Origin: Chloroflexota bacterium
GTDB taxonomy: Bacteria > Chloroflexota > UBA11872
Assembly (NCBI GenBank): GCA_022826485.1
Contig: JAJDUU010000025.1
Span: forward strand, 113,803-177,802
Reading direction: 5' to 3'
Length of the DNA: 64,000 bases
Shown here: positions 1-9,900 of the stretch, in pieces
How positions within the stretch are numbered: the stretch's first letter is position 1
Layout: each line of letters begins with the position of its first letter
Program-made: the position numbers and the translations under genes
Notes under the pieces: model-generated
Databases searched by the model: none
Told to the model about the DNA's origin: nothing
The model's input: only the letters and a program-made list of their open reading frames with translations

Positions 1-134
1 CGTTCCGGCGACTCAAAGATTTGCCACGATTCATAATTCCCTCCCCGAATATCTGGCCTTACGAACCTGTGCATGAGAATACCAGTCGGCACGTATTTCG
101 CTGGGCCCGGAACCGGTCGCGGCGACCGACGGAG
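1..134. other. Window edge, no gene seen
   Basis: This stretch lies downstream of the minus-strand permease gene. I see no convincing coding frame, RNA gene or terminator hairpin in it. If other subunits of the transporter exist they could lie to the left of the window. Confidence 0.4.
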
Positions 135-1103
135 CTACTGCGCCCAGGCGCTCGCTTGGGGGTCCAGGGCCTCGCGCAGGCCGTCGCCCAGCATGTTGAA
201 CGACAGCACCGTCAGGGCCAGCGCCAGCCCGTTGAAGATGCAGATCCACGGCGCCAGGGCGAGCACGGCGCGATACTGGGCAATCTCCAGGCCCCACTCC
301 GGCGTCGGCGGTGAGGCGCCCAAGCCCAGGAAGCTGAGTCCGGCCGCCGAGATGATGGTCGAACCGAGACCCAGCGTGGACATGATCAGAATCGGGCTGA
401 GGATGTTGGGCAGGATGTGGCGCACGATGATGCGGGTGTCGCGCATCCCGATCGCGCGCGCCGCTCGCACGTAGCCGAACTCCTTGGCCGAGAGCGTCGA
501 ACCACGCACGACACGCGCATAGAAGGGAACGCCGGCGACGCCCAAAGCGATCATGGCGTTGGTGAGGCTGGGCCCGAGCGACGCGACGATCACGATGGCG
601 AGCAGCAGCCCCGGAAACGCCAGCAGCACGTCGAGCAGGCGGCTGATGACCATGTCGATCCGTCCGCCGAAATAGCCGGCGGCCATGCCGAGAATCGTGC
701 CGCCGGCCCCGGCCAGCAAGACCGCGACGAAGCCCACCCGCAGCGAAATGCGCGACCCGTGCACCACGCGGCTGAAGACGTCGCGGCCGATGTCGTCCGT
801 GCCAAAGGGAAAGAACGCCGGCTCCACCTCGCCGCTTTCTCCCACGCGAGTGCCGCTCGACCATGGCGGGCGCAGGCGGTTCTCGAGCACCGACTCGAGC
901 GTCGGCTTGGTGTTGATGCCTTCCGGCGCGATGAGGTCGGCGAAGATGGCGCAGAGTGCAAAGAGAATCAGCACCACGCCGCCGGCCATGGCCGCGAGGT
1001 TGCGGCGCAGCCGCCGCCACGCCATGGACCACTCGCTGCGCACGGCGGACGAAGCCACTGCGTCGATGGACGCCGCGTCGGATAGGGGTTCGGCTTGTGC
1101 CAT
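135..1103 (-). CDS. Dipeptide/oligopeptide-type ABC transporter permease (DppC-like)
   Basis: Inner-membrane permease of a peptide/nickel-type ABC importer, 322 residues, the usual DppC length. A long cytoplasmic N-terminus is followed by a first membrane helix at about 37-60, the DppC signature GTDDIGRDVFSR at 101-112, and a binding-protein-dependent transport domain with further helices from about 120 to 315. The EAA loop that contacts the ATPase is visible at about 214-233 (AARAIGMRDTRIIVRHILPN). The ATG start has only a weak ribosome site. Normally a DppB gene sits just upstream, but here the upstream neighbour is an EamA exporter, so the DppB, binding-protein and ATPase partners are not in the window and may lie left of position 1. 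Substrate cannot be told from sequence. Confidence 0.85.
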   Translation of the reverse strand: MAQAEPLSDAASIDAVASSAVRSEWSMAWRRLRRNLAAMAGGVVLILFALCAIFADLIAPEGINTKPTLESVLENRLRPPWSSGTRVGESGEVEPAFFPFGTDDIGRDVFSRVVHGSRISLRVGFVAVLLAGAGGTILGMAAGYFGGRIDMVISRLLDVLLAFPGLLLAIVIVASLGPSLTNAMIALGVAGVPFYARVVRGSTLSAKEFGYVRAARAIGMRDTRIIVRHILPNILSPILIMSTLGLGSTIISAAGLSFLGLGASPPTPEWGLEIAQYRAVLALAPWICIFNGLALALTVLSFNMLGDGLREALDPQASAWAQ

Positions 1104-1178
1104 TGCCGCCGGTAGGAAAGGGGCTGCGATTCGCGACGATACTACAAAGGGCGATTGACGGCGCGTGCCGACGGCCGC

Positions 1179-2048
1179 CTACGCCAGCGCCACCAGCGCC
1201 GCGCCGGCGGCGATGGCGCCGGCGCCGATGAAGCGCGGGGCGTGCCGCGGCTCACGGAGCAGCGTCATCCCGAGGGCCGCGCCGATCATGATGCTCACCT
1301 CGCGCGCGGCGGAGACGTAGGGCGCGGGCGCCATGGTGAGCGCAATGAGTACCAGCAGGTAAGCGGTTACTGCCAGAAGGCCGACCAACGTCGCGTCGCG
1401 CCGGGACACCGGCGCTCGGCGCCAGGGCCGCCGCCCATAGCGCGCCAGGACCAGCGGGGTCAGCAGGGCGGCAGCGATGAGCCACATCAAGTAGGCGTAC
1501 GGAAGCGGATTGACGACGGCCACGCCCTGCTTGTCGACCAGCGTGTACGTCGCGATGAGTACGCCGGTGAACGCCGCGTAGCGACCTCCCGGTCGCAGCA
1601 GCATGCGCGGCGCGTCGAGTAGCGACTTCGGATCGAGGCTCTGGAGATTGATCAGATAGATTCCGGCGACCACGGCGAGCACGCCGGCCACGCCCAACGG
1701 CGAAACGGATTCGCCCACGATCCAGACGCTCGCCACCAGGACCAGGGCGGGTCCGATGCCCCGGGCCAGGGGATAGGTGACCGAGAGATCGGCTCGGGCG
1801 TAGGCATTGCCGAGCGACCAAAAGTACGCCGCGTGCAGGACCCCCGTGGCTATGATCCAGCCCCAGCCAGCCGGCGGAATCGGCTCCAGGACGACGCCGA
1901 CGATGAACACCGGCAGGTAGATCGCCAACGTGACGACCAGGGCCAGCCAGAAGAAGACCGGGTGTCCCTCGCCGCGCTTGGCGAGCAAGTTCCATACCGC
2001 GTGCATCGCGGCCGCGATAAACACCAGCGCCAGCGCAGCCGGAGGCAC
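1179..2048 (-). CDS. EamA/DMT-family membrane transporter
   Basis: A 289-residue integral membrane protein of the drug/metabolite transporter type. It shows two similar halves of about five hydrophobic helices each, as in EamA exporters: the first half spans about 1-135 and the second about 150-289. The start is GTG, preceded by an AGGGA ribosome site about 7 bases upstream. Family members export amino acids, nucleotides or small metabolites; the substrate is not predictable here. It runs in the same direction as the DppC-like gene 75 bp downstream, but the two have no known functional link. Confidence 0.8.
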   Translation of the reverse strand: MPPAALALVFIAAAMHAVWNLLAKRGEGHPVFFWLALVVTLAIYLPVFIVGVVLEPIPPAGWGWIIATGVLHAAYFWSLGNAYARADLSVTYPLARGIGPALVLVASVWIVGESVSPLGVAGVLAVVAGIYLINLQSLDPKSLLDAPRMLLRPGGRYAAFTGVLIATYTLVDKQGVAVVNPLPYAYLMWLIAAALLTPLVLARYGRRPWRRAPVSRRDATLVGLLAVTAYLLVLIALTMAPAPYVSAAREVSIMIGAALGMTLLREPRHAPRFIGAGAIAAGAALVALA

Positions 2049-2135
2049 AGTGAATCCCTGTCGAGGGTCGTGGGGTGCGGCAAGCTACCACGGAGTCAGG
2101 CCGGTCCCCGCGGCCCGAAAGCGCCGCAGACGGCC

Positions 2136-2624
2136 TTAGGTCATCCTGATCTGGATCGTGGCCGTGCCGTCGTAACGCAGGCGCTCGCAGCGGGCGGCGA
2201 AGGCCTGCCAAACGTCCGCTGGACCCTCGAACGACCCGAAGACGTTCGCCGCTTCGAGCGTGATGAACTTTCCGGGAATGGTGGGGCGCGCGTAGCGGTC
2301 GTAGGGCCAATAGACCTCGCTCAAGGCGCCCGGGTGGCCGTGCCGCGTGCCGGCTTCATAGTGCGTGAAGATCAGGTCGCCGGGCGCCACGCAGGTGGTG
2401 GCGTTCTCGATGGGCGCCACAACGGTCGGGTCGAAATAGAACGCCGCGATGGTCCCCGAGTAGATCGCATGCAGGCACTCGGCTTCCGCGGGCAATCCCG
2501 CCGTCACCGCCGCGCAAGTCTGCGGCGCGGCGTCCCACAGCAGCTTGAAGCGAGCCGACGGGGCGCCCGGCAGCTCGAGCTCGATAGTGGAAACCCTGGG
2601 CTCCTCTGATTCCGGTGTGGCCAT
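2136..2624 (-). CDS. DUF3830 family protein (cyclophilin-like fold)
   Basis: A 162-residue soluble protein that matches my memory of the DUF3830 family: an N-terminal strand region, a segment APQTCAAVTAGLPAEA near 32-47, a Tyr-Ser-Gly-Thr-Ile segment near 56, and a PGDLIFTHYEAGTRHG stretch near 80-96. The family is placed in the cyclophilin-like clan, but no enzymatic role is established as far as I know. Its genes often sit beside catabolic genes for small organic acids. The ATG start is supported by an AGGAGGC ribosome site about 7 bases upstream. It is separated by 77 bp from the aldo/keto reductase. Confidence 0.65.
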   Translation of the reverse strand: MATPESEEPRVSTIELELPGAPSARFKLLWDAAPQTCAAVTAGLPAEAECLHAIYSGTIAAFYFDPTVVAPIENATTCVAPGDLIFTHYEAGTRHGHPGALSEVYWPYDRYARPTIPGKFITLEAANVFGSFEGPADVWQAFAARCERLRYDGTATIQIRMT

Positions 2625-2701
2625 GCGTGTCGCCTCCTGCGATCAATCCCAATGCGCGACTGTAGGTCTCAAACCGTCCATTCGCGAGACGTGAGCCGGA
2701 T

Positions 2702-3616
2702 CTATGCGCCGGCCGCAATGGCCGCGAGCTCGGCCCGCTCGCTTTCGGTCATGCGCCATTCGATGGCGCGGACGTTCTCCTCGATCTCCTCCGGGCGCTT
2801 CGTGCCGGCCAGCGTCACAGTCACGATCGGGTTGGCGATCACCCACGCCAGCGCCAGCTGTGCCATGGTGAAGCCGCGGTCGCGGGCCGCCTCCTTGAGC
2901 CGGTCCACCCGCTGCAGGTAGCTCAGAAAGTGCTCGCGCTCGAACAGCGGCAGCTCGAACACCGTGCCGCGACTGCGGAAGTCGTCCTCGCCGAAGGTCG
3001 TCTCCGGCGTCATGGTGCCCGTCAAGAGCCCGTGCGCCATGGGGCCATACGCCATCAAGCCGAGCCCGCGCTCCTGGCAGAAGGGGAAGATCTCCTCCTC
3101 CGGTCGGCGGTCGAACAGGTGATAGCCAATCTGCTCGGTGACTAGGGGAAACGTTTCCAGGCACTCGCCGAGCTGTGCGGCGCTGAAGTTGCTCACGCCG
3201 CCGTAGCGGATCTTGCCCTGCTGCTGAAACTTGGCCATGGCCTCCATCGAGTCGGCAATGGGCACGCTCGCGTCCGGCCAGTGGATCAGATAGAGGTCGA
3301 GATAGTCGGTCTGGAGTCGCTCCAGGCTGCCTTCCAGGTCAGCCGCCATTTTGTCCGGTGCGGTGCTGCCTTTGCTGACGAGGACCACGTCGTGCCGCCG
3401 TCCCTTGAGCGCCCGTCCGACGAGCTTCTCGCCCTCGCCGAACCCATATCTGGCGGCCGTGTCGACCAGCGTGACGCCGAGGTCGATGGCTCGGTGGATG
3501 CTGCGAATGGCCTCGTCGTCGTCGAACGGACCGTACTGCCCGCGTCCGATGGGAAACCCACCGAATCCAATGACCGACGTCACCAGATCGGACTGGCCCA
3601 GCTTGCGGTATTCCAT
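2702..3616 (-). CDS. Aldo/keto reductase
   Basis: A 304-residue NAD(P)H-dependent carbonyl reductase of the aldo/keto reductase superfamily with a TIM-barrel fold. The catalytic tetrad can be read: Asp and Tyr in DTAARYG, Lys in VLVSKGS and His in LIHWPDA. The C-terminal cofactor-binding segment VTVTLAGTKRPEEIEENV is also present. An upstream in-frame start at 3664 exists, but the start at 3616 (MEYRKLGQS) matches the family and has a GGAGGG ribosome site 8 bases upstream, so I chose it. Substrate unknown. Confidence 0.88.
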   Translation of the reverse strand: MEYRKLGQSDLVTSVIGFGGFPIGRGQYGPFDDDEAIRSIHRAIDLGVTLVDTAARYGFGEGEKLVGRALKGRRHDVVLVSKGSTAPDKMAADLEGSLERLQTDYLDLYLIHWPDASVPIADSMEAMAKFQQQGKIRYGGVSNFSAAQLGECLETFPLVTEQIGYHLFDRRPEEEIFPFCQERGLGLMAYGPMAHGLLTGTMTPETTFGEDDFRSRGTVFELPLFEREHFLSYLQRVDRLKEAARDRGFTMAQLALAWVIANPIVTVTLAGTKRPEEIEENVRAIEWRMTESERAELAAIAAGA

Positions 3617-3718
3617 GTTGGCGTCCCTCCGCGTGTGTGGGTGGTCCCCCTCACCCCTTATCAATTATGGGGCAGCCTCTAACCCGCTCCCTCGGTGGGG
3701 AGCGGACACCCGGCCCTT

Positions 3719-3772
3719 CCGTCATTCCGGCGAAGAGCCTGCCCCGTACTCGATACGGGGCCGGAATCCAGT
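3719..3772. repeat. Dispersed palindromic repeat, long variant
   Basis: Copy of the dispersed element that begins CCGTCATTCCGGCG and ends GCCGGAATCCAG. In this variant the arms are separated by a second small palindrome, CCCCGTACTCGATACGGGG. An almost identical long variant occurs at 56182-56236. It lies between two minus-strand genes. Confidence 0.85.
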
Positions 3773-3857
3773 CCGAGAGAACCTGGAGATGCGCTCCCAA
3801 ACGAGAGGTCGCTCTACCTAGTGCCCAGAATCGAGAGCGTCCTCGGAGGACCTCACG

Positions 3858-5084
3858 TTAGTCCTCACTTCGGGCGGACGACGGCTGCGGACGTGGGCCG
3901 GACGGTCGGGCAACCACGGCGCCCACCAGGATGGCCACGACGAATACCGGGGCCAGCAAGAGCGCCAGCGCGACGATGCCGGCGGCGTCCATCAGCGCGC
4001 CGGCCGCTAGCGGCAGCAGCAGCGCCGATGTTCCCGAGGCCGCTTGCAGCGCGGCCACGCCCCGTCCGGCATGTCGCGCCGGCACGCGGTCGGCCAGCAA
4101 GATCACGGGGGAGGTGGCGCCAAACCCACCCATGGAGTAGCAGAAGGCCGTGAGCCCCAGAAACGCCACGTGCGCCGGCAGCAGCAGCACCAGGGTGCCG
4201 AGCAGGTTCATGCAAACGGTTGCGCTCACCACCAGCAGCCGGCCATGGCGGTCCATCAACTGGCCACCGGCAAACGTGGCCACGGCGCGGAGTCCGGTGA
4301 GCAACGAGAGCACCAGTCCCACGGTTGCCGGATCGAGCTCGAGCGTCACTCCGCCGTAGAGGGGAAGGGCGACCGCGCGCAGCGTGGACGCGCCGCCCCA
4401 GAGCAGGGCGCCGAAGGCCAGCACGCCCGTGATCGCGCGCCACGACACCGGGCGTCCCGGCTCGGAATTGGTGTCGTCGACGGCCCTGGCCGCCGGCTCG
4501 GCGTCGCGGATCAGGGCAATGGCAATTAGCGCGCCAACCACCGCCACGGCGGCCGCCATCACCAGCGCCGAGCGCCATCCCAACGCGACCGCCAGACCTC
4601 CGGCCGCAACCGGGCTCGCCAGCATGCCGATCTGAAATCCCGTGAGCCCGCGCGAAATCGTGCGTCCCCGGGCCGCCGGCGGCGCCAGCCGCACCAGGTG
4701 GGCGACGGCAGCGCTCTCGATGAAGGCCGCGGCCATGCCCGACCCGAACACCGCGCCGACCAGGGCCCAGTAGCCCGGCGCGGCGGCGGCGGCCAGTCCT
4801 CCCAGCGCGAACGCGAGCGACGCAATTGCCAGCAGTCGCCGCGGCCCCACGCGGTCGGTCAGGTAGCCGGCCGCCGGTGTGACGAGCACCCGGCTGAGCG
4901 AGGGCACGGCCACGAGCATGCTGAGCGTCGCGAAGTTCACGTCGAATTCCGCCTGGATCGGCACGAGCAACGGTCCGTAGACCGACGCGCCGAAGGCCGT
5001 GGCCGCGATGATTCCGAACGTGGCGGCGACCTGAGATACCTCAGGCGGACGGGTAAGGGTCACGTGACGGCGCCGCGGTCGCAT
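3858..5084 (-). CDS. Major facilitator superfamily transporter
   Basis: A 408-residue membrane protein with about twelve hydrophobic helices in two halves joined by a charged loop near 185-210 (RDAEPAARAVDDTNSEPGRP). The loop between helices 2 and 3 carries the MFS signature GYLTDRVGPRRLL, and the equivalent loop of the second half carries GQLMDRHGRLLVV. These are the clearest diagnostic motifs. Start chosen at 5084 (MRPRRRHVTLTR), just before the first helix; an earlier in-frame start at 5156 would add 24 unlikely residues. It is divergently oriented to the NHL protein gene. Substrate unknown. Confidence 0.85.
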   Translation of the reverse strand: MRPRRRHVTLTRPPEVSQVAATFGIIAATAFGASVYGPLLVPIQAEFDVNFATLSMLVAVPSLSRVLVTPAAGYLTDRVGPRRLLAIASLAFALGGLAAAAAPGYWALVGAVFGSGMAAAFIESAAVAHLVRLAPPAARGRTISRGLTGFQIGMLASPVAAGGLAVALGWRSALVMAAAVAVVGALIAIALIRDAEPAARAVDDTNSEPGRPVSWRAITGVLAFGALLWGGASTLRAVALPLYGGVTLELDPATVGLVLSLLTGLRAVATFAGGQLMDRHGRLLVVSATVCMNLLGTLVLLLPAHVAFLGLTAFCYSMGGFGATSPVILLADRVPARHAGRGVAALQAASGTSALLLPLAAGALMDAAGIVALALLLAPVFVVAILVGAVVARPSGPRPQPSSARSED

Positions 5085-5221
5085 TGAAGCCAGAGCACAA
5101 CGGTGGTGACGGTCGTGCAGATCGACCGGCGGCGTCAACTTGGCGCCCGAGCCCACATCCGTCAGACGCCGGCTGCTACGCTCCCGCCGTCCGCCCCACG
5201 CGTGACCATAGAGGGCCGATC

Positions 5222-6121
5222 ATGCGCACCGGCAGCGGTCGAATCACGTACGAGCTGGTTCCGGGCTGGGCCAAGATCCCGCCCCACATATCCACCGGGT
5301 GGATTGGCGGCGTGGTCACCGACCGCCGCGGACGCGTCTACTGCTTCGGACGCGGCACCCATCCCATGCTGGTCTTCGACCGCGAGGGCGCGCTGGTGGA
5401 CCACTGGGGCGACACGTTCGTCAGCCATGCGCACGGGGCGTTCATCGACGACGAGGAGCAGCTCTGGCTCACGGATCGCTTCGCGCAGGTCGTGTGGGTC
5501 TGCGACACGTCGGGCCGGGTGCTCCGCAAGATCGGCCTGCTGCACATCCGCTCCACCGACGACGACTACCACATGAAGGGCGATCCGCCGGCGGGCGAGC
5601 CGCCGCGGTTCGACGGCTTCAACCACCCGACCAACACGCACCTGGCCGCCGACGGCACGGTCTTTGTCTCCGACGGCTATCGAGCCGCCAAGTGCCACCG
5701 GTTCTCGGTGGCGGGCGTCATCGAAGAGTCATGGGGCAGCCAAGGCAGCGGACCTGGTCAATTCGACCTGCCGCACGGCATCTGGGTCACGCGGGACGAC
5801 CGAGTCCTCGTCGCCGACCGCGAGAACAGCCGCGTGCAGGTCTTCAATCGCGACGGCGAATTCCAGGAGGAGTGGACCGGCCTCCACCGCCCGACGGACT
5901 TGTTCGTCGATGAGAACGCTGACGCCATCTACGTCGCCCAGCTCGACGGGCGAGTCTCGGTGCTCGATCTCGACGGCACGCGCATCACCCAACTGGGCGA
6001 ACCGGGAACCGGACCAGGCCAGTTCGCCGCCCCCCACGACGTCTGGATCGACGACCAGGGCGCGCTCTACGTCTGCGAAGTCCAACGCGCCAACCGCCTG
6101 CACAAGTTCGTGCCGGTTTAG
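5222..6121 (+). CDS. NHL-repeat beta-propeller protein
   Basis: A 299-residue protein built of NHL-type repeats, probably a six-bladed propeller. Repeats are easy to see: GQFDLPHGIWVTRDDRVLVA near 180-199, ENSRVQVFNRDG following it, and GQFAAPHDVWIDDQGALYV near 265-283. It resembles the peptidyl-alpha-hydroxyglycine alpha-amidating lyase-like group of bacterial propellers, but no catalytic assignment is safe. No signal peptide is seen. The start at 5222 (MRTGSGRITYELVPG) is the first with family-like sequence; the open frame extends back to 5084 with low-quality residues. It is divergent from the MFS gene, with about 137 bp between starts. Confidence 0.7.
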   Translation: MRTGSGRITYELVPGWAKIPPHISTGWIGGVVTDRRGRVYCFGRGTHPMLVFDREGALVDHWGDTFVSHAHGAFIDDEEQLWLTDRFAQVVWVCDTSGRVLRKIGLLHIRSTDDDYHMKGDPPAGEPPRFDGFNHPTNTHLAADGTVFVSDGYRAAKCHRFSVAGVIEESWGSQGSGPGQFDLPHGIWVTRDDRVLVADRENSRVQVFNRDGEFQEEWTGLHRPTDLFVDENADAIYVAQLDGRVSVLDLDGTRITQLGEPGTGPGQFAAPHDVWIDDQGALYVCEVQRANRLHKFVPV

Positions 6122-6270
6122 GCGTGCGCCCAGACCGGACAAAATTGAGAACCTTCACGAATAGTCTCACCCCATCGCCTTAGGACCGACCCGGCGGCAG
6201 TTCTGTAACTTGCAACTGCCCTTCCTACAAATGAGCTTTGAATAGTCCAATATGGGAGGAAGCTAGCGAA

Positions 6271-6891
6271 GTGCCTGGATGGTTTGGATATCGTGGATTG
6301 CGGGGTAAGGCGCCGCCACCGGACGAAGCATACAGCCGCGTGACCAACCCTGAGCGATTTCGCCCTCTGCATCCCGTCGTGCTGGAGATTCTGGACAAGC
6401 TGGAGAGCCAATTCGAAGTCGAGCGCACCGAAGCAAATGGACTCGACAAGAATCTGGAGCGGGGCATGGACCTGGCCCGCCCAGCTGTCAGGCTCACCCC
6501 GGGAGATCCCGAGGCCGCGCCAATCGCGGTGTCGTTCTCGACCTTTCCCGGGCTTCATGTCCGGTTTGGACGATGGTATATGGAGCCTTTTCCAGTCTGT
6601 GGCTGCGATGCCTGCGATGAGTCGGCAGAGGGCGAGATCGAAAGACTCAACGATTTGGTCGACGCCGTAACTGCTGGACGGTTTCGTGAGGCGATTCGAC
6701 GTCCCTTGATTTCCGTTAGAGGATCAGGCTGGGTGGAAACGAGTTTCTGGTCCGCCGACGACACGAGGTCTTGGATCAGGTCTCAAAGCGGGTCTCGTGT
6801 TGACGGCCGGCGTGCCCGTGAGATGGCTGGCGGTCGTCGCCGTCTGGACTTGAACTGGCGACCGTGGCGGCGTAGGCGGACCGTGAGCTAG
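6271..6891 (+). CDS. DUF6226-like protein
   Basis: A 206-residue protein that I recognise as DUF6226-like from its N-terminal segment AYSRVTNPERFRPLHPVV and the cysteine-containing PVCGCDACDE segment near 107-116. The latter holds three closely spaced cysteines that could bind a metal. The C-terminus ends in a basic GGRRRLDLNWRPWRRRR tail, which fits the family as I recall it. Function unknown. I chose the GTG at 6271, which has GGGAGGA 10 bases upstream; a TTG at 6238 would add 11 residues. It sits 95 bp before the large helicase gene; a link is not shown. Confidence 0.55.
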   Translation: MPGWFGYRGLRGKAPPPDEAYSRVTNPERFRPLHPVVLEILDKLESQFEVERTEANGLDKNLERGMDLARPAVRLTPGDPEAAPIAVSFSTFPGLHVRFGRWYMEPFPVCGCDACDESAEGEIERLNDLVDAVTAGRFREAIRRPLISVRGSGWVETSFWSADDTRSWIRSQSGSRVDGRRAREMAGGRRRLDLNWRPWRRRRTVS

Positions 6892-6985
6892 CGACTGGTC
6901 GGCGGTGTCCGGGCCTCAGTGAGTGTCTTCATCGCTGGGCGAGCAAGCTCCTCCGGGTCCTTCGTCGTGAGAGAATCGGTGATAG

Positions 6986-9900
6986 ATGCGTGTCGAATAT
7001 GGGACCGAGACAAGGGAAGCCATTCCTTGGGCTGACGACAGCAGCCGTCCGCTGTCCCGTTGCCTCTCACTGGACCTTGAAGTCGATGTCAAGAGCGGTC
7101 GCATCCGCGCGCTCGCTGGAGTACGTCCCGACACCGAGCAATCCCTGACGCTTGCCATAGCGCGAAACAGCCTCGCTGGTGCATTGGCCAAGCTGGATGA
7201 CCTTGCCGCAGGCGCGCAGATTCTGCTCGGCCACAACCTCATTGAATTCGACTTGCCCCATCTACGGGCTGCGAGTCCCAATCTGCGACTGTTGCGGCTG
7301 CCGGCGGTGGACACGCTCAGGCTCAATCCCCTGGCTTTCCCGCGCAATCCCTACCATCACCTCGTCAAGCACTATCAGGACGGCCAACTCAAGCGCGGGC
7401 GCCGAAACGACCCGGAGTTGGACGCCGGATTGACGCTTGAGGTCTTCGCCAACCAGCAGAAGGAGCTGCGCGGCGCGCCGGCTGACCTGTTGACGGCCTG
7501 GCACTGGCTCGCCACGCAGGAAGACGGCGCCGGGTTCGACAGGGTGTTCGCCTCGTTGCGTCGTGCGCCAAGACCATCCGACGTAGAGGCGCGTGACGCG
7601 ATTCGGGTGCGTCTGGCCGGCACCGCCTGTCAGACGCAAGCCCGCGAGGTCATGGCGAATGCAACCCGGCACGGTTGGGCGCTGGCCTATGCGCTGGCAT
7701 GGATGTCAGTGTCTGGGGGCGCCTCGGTCATGCCTCCCTGGGTGCGGCATCAGTTTCCCGAAGCCGGTTTGCTGGTGCGCCGGTTACGTGACACCGCCTG
7801 CGCCGATGCCGCTTGTCGCTGGTGCCGCGAGCGGCACGACGCTCGCAAGGAGCTGACTCGCTGGTTCGGATATCGCGACTTCCGGTCTGAGCCGGCGGAC
7901 GAGCATGGGCGGCCCATGCAACGGTCCATCGTCGAGGCGGCGATGGCGCGGGAGCATGTGCTGGGGATTCTGCCCACCGGGGCCGGCAAGTCGCTCTGCT
8001 ACCAGATCCCGGCGCTGTCCCGCTACGACAAGACCGGCGCTCTGACGGTGGTGATTTCGCCGCTGGTCGCCCTCATGGCGGATCAGGTGAAAGGACTCGA
8101 AAAGCGAGGCATTGGCTCCTGCGTCACCATCAATGGGCTTCTGTCCATGCCGGAGCGATCCGACGCTCTGGACCGGGTGCGGCTGGGAGACGCCAGCATC
8201 CTCATCATCGCGCCGGAGCAGCTTCGCAGCACCTCCGTGCGCCGCGTCCTCGACCAACGCGAGATCGGCTCCTGGGTGCTTGACGAGGCCCACTGCCTCT
8301 CCAAGTGGGGCCACGACTTCCGGCCCGACTACCGCTACGTGGGGCGCTTCATACGTGAGCGAGCGGGGCAAGGGCCGGTGCCGCCGCTCCTCTGCCTGAC
8401 CGCGACGGCCAAGCCCGACGTGAAGGCCGAGATCGTGGACTACTTCCAGGCAGAGCTCGGCATAAACCTGAAGGTCTTCGACGGCGGCGCGCAGCGCACC
8501 AACCTGGAGTTCGTGGTGGTGCAGACGAGTAGCGAGGCGCAGTTCTCCGACATTCATCAGGTCATAGAGGCCGATCTGCCGATCGAGCATCCGGGCGGCG
8601 CCATCGTCTACTGCGCGACGCGACGGCAGGCCGAAGAGGTGGCGGACTTTTTGCAGGCAAAAGGGATGGACGCGAACCACTTCCATGCCGGACTGCCGCC
8701 GGAGACCAAGAAGAACGTCCAGGAGAGTTTCATCCGCGGCGATCTGCGAGCCATCGTCGCCACGAATGCCTTTGGCATGGGCATCGACAAGCCGGACGTG
8801 CGGGTCGTGGTCCACGCCGACATCCCAGGTTCCTTGGAGAACTACCTCCAGGAGGCGGGGCGCGCCGGACGCGACCAGCAGAGGGCGCGCTGCGTGCTGC
8901 TCTACTCAGCGGATGACGTGGAGAAGCAGTTCGGCATGTCGGCCCGATCCCGGCTTACGCGACGCGAGATTCACGGCGTGCTGCGGGCGCTGCGGAATCT
9001 CGATCGGCGGAAGCGCTTTGGCGGCGAGGTGGTGGCCACGGCAGGCGAGATCCTGGGCGAGGATGACGAGCAGGTTTTCGAGCGAGACGACGCCACCGAG
9101 GACTCCCGGGTGCGCACCTCAGTGGCCTGGCTGGAGGAGGCCGTGCTGCTGACCCGGGAGGCGAATCGGGTTCAGGTATTTCCGTCCTCCCTGCGGGTGA
9201 ACTCGGTGAGTGAGGCGAGAGCCAAGCTCCAAAAGGCGCGTATCACGGATGGCTACCGCCGCCAGCTGCTCACCATTGCCGAGGCGCTCATCGAGGCTGA
9301 TGCGGACGAAGGCATTTCCACCGACGAGTTGATGACCACATCTGGCATGACGCCTGAGGCGGTGCGGGCCGCGCTCCACGATATGGAGCGATGGGGCATC
9401 GCCAGCAACGACACGGTGTTGACGGCCTTCGTCCATGCAGGGGTGGAGCGTTCTTCCCGGCGACGCTTCGAGCAGGCGGCGGAACTCGAGCGGGGCCTTA
9501 TCGACCTCCTCCGGGAGACGGCGCCGGACATGCAAAAGGGCGAGGCGTTCCCACTGCATCTCCGCATCGCGACCCAGCGGCTGAAGGACGACGGCCATGC
9601 CTACGCGCTGCCGGAACTCCTGCGGCGCATCGTCCGCAGCATTGCCGCCGACGGGCGGGGCGAGGGCGGCGGTGGGGGAAGCCTGGGCGTGCGTGGGCGC
9701 GATGCCGAGACCATTCAGGTGACGTTGCAACGCGAGTGGAACGCGTTGGAGAAGACTGCCGAACTGCGGCGTGCGGCCGCGGGTCGACTGTTGGACCACC
9801 TGATCGCCTGCCTGCCGTCTGGAAGGCGAGGCACGGACTTGCTGGCCGAGACGACCCTGGGAAAGCTGCGGCAAGCGATCGAGTCCGACTTGGTCCTCAA

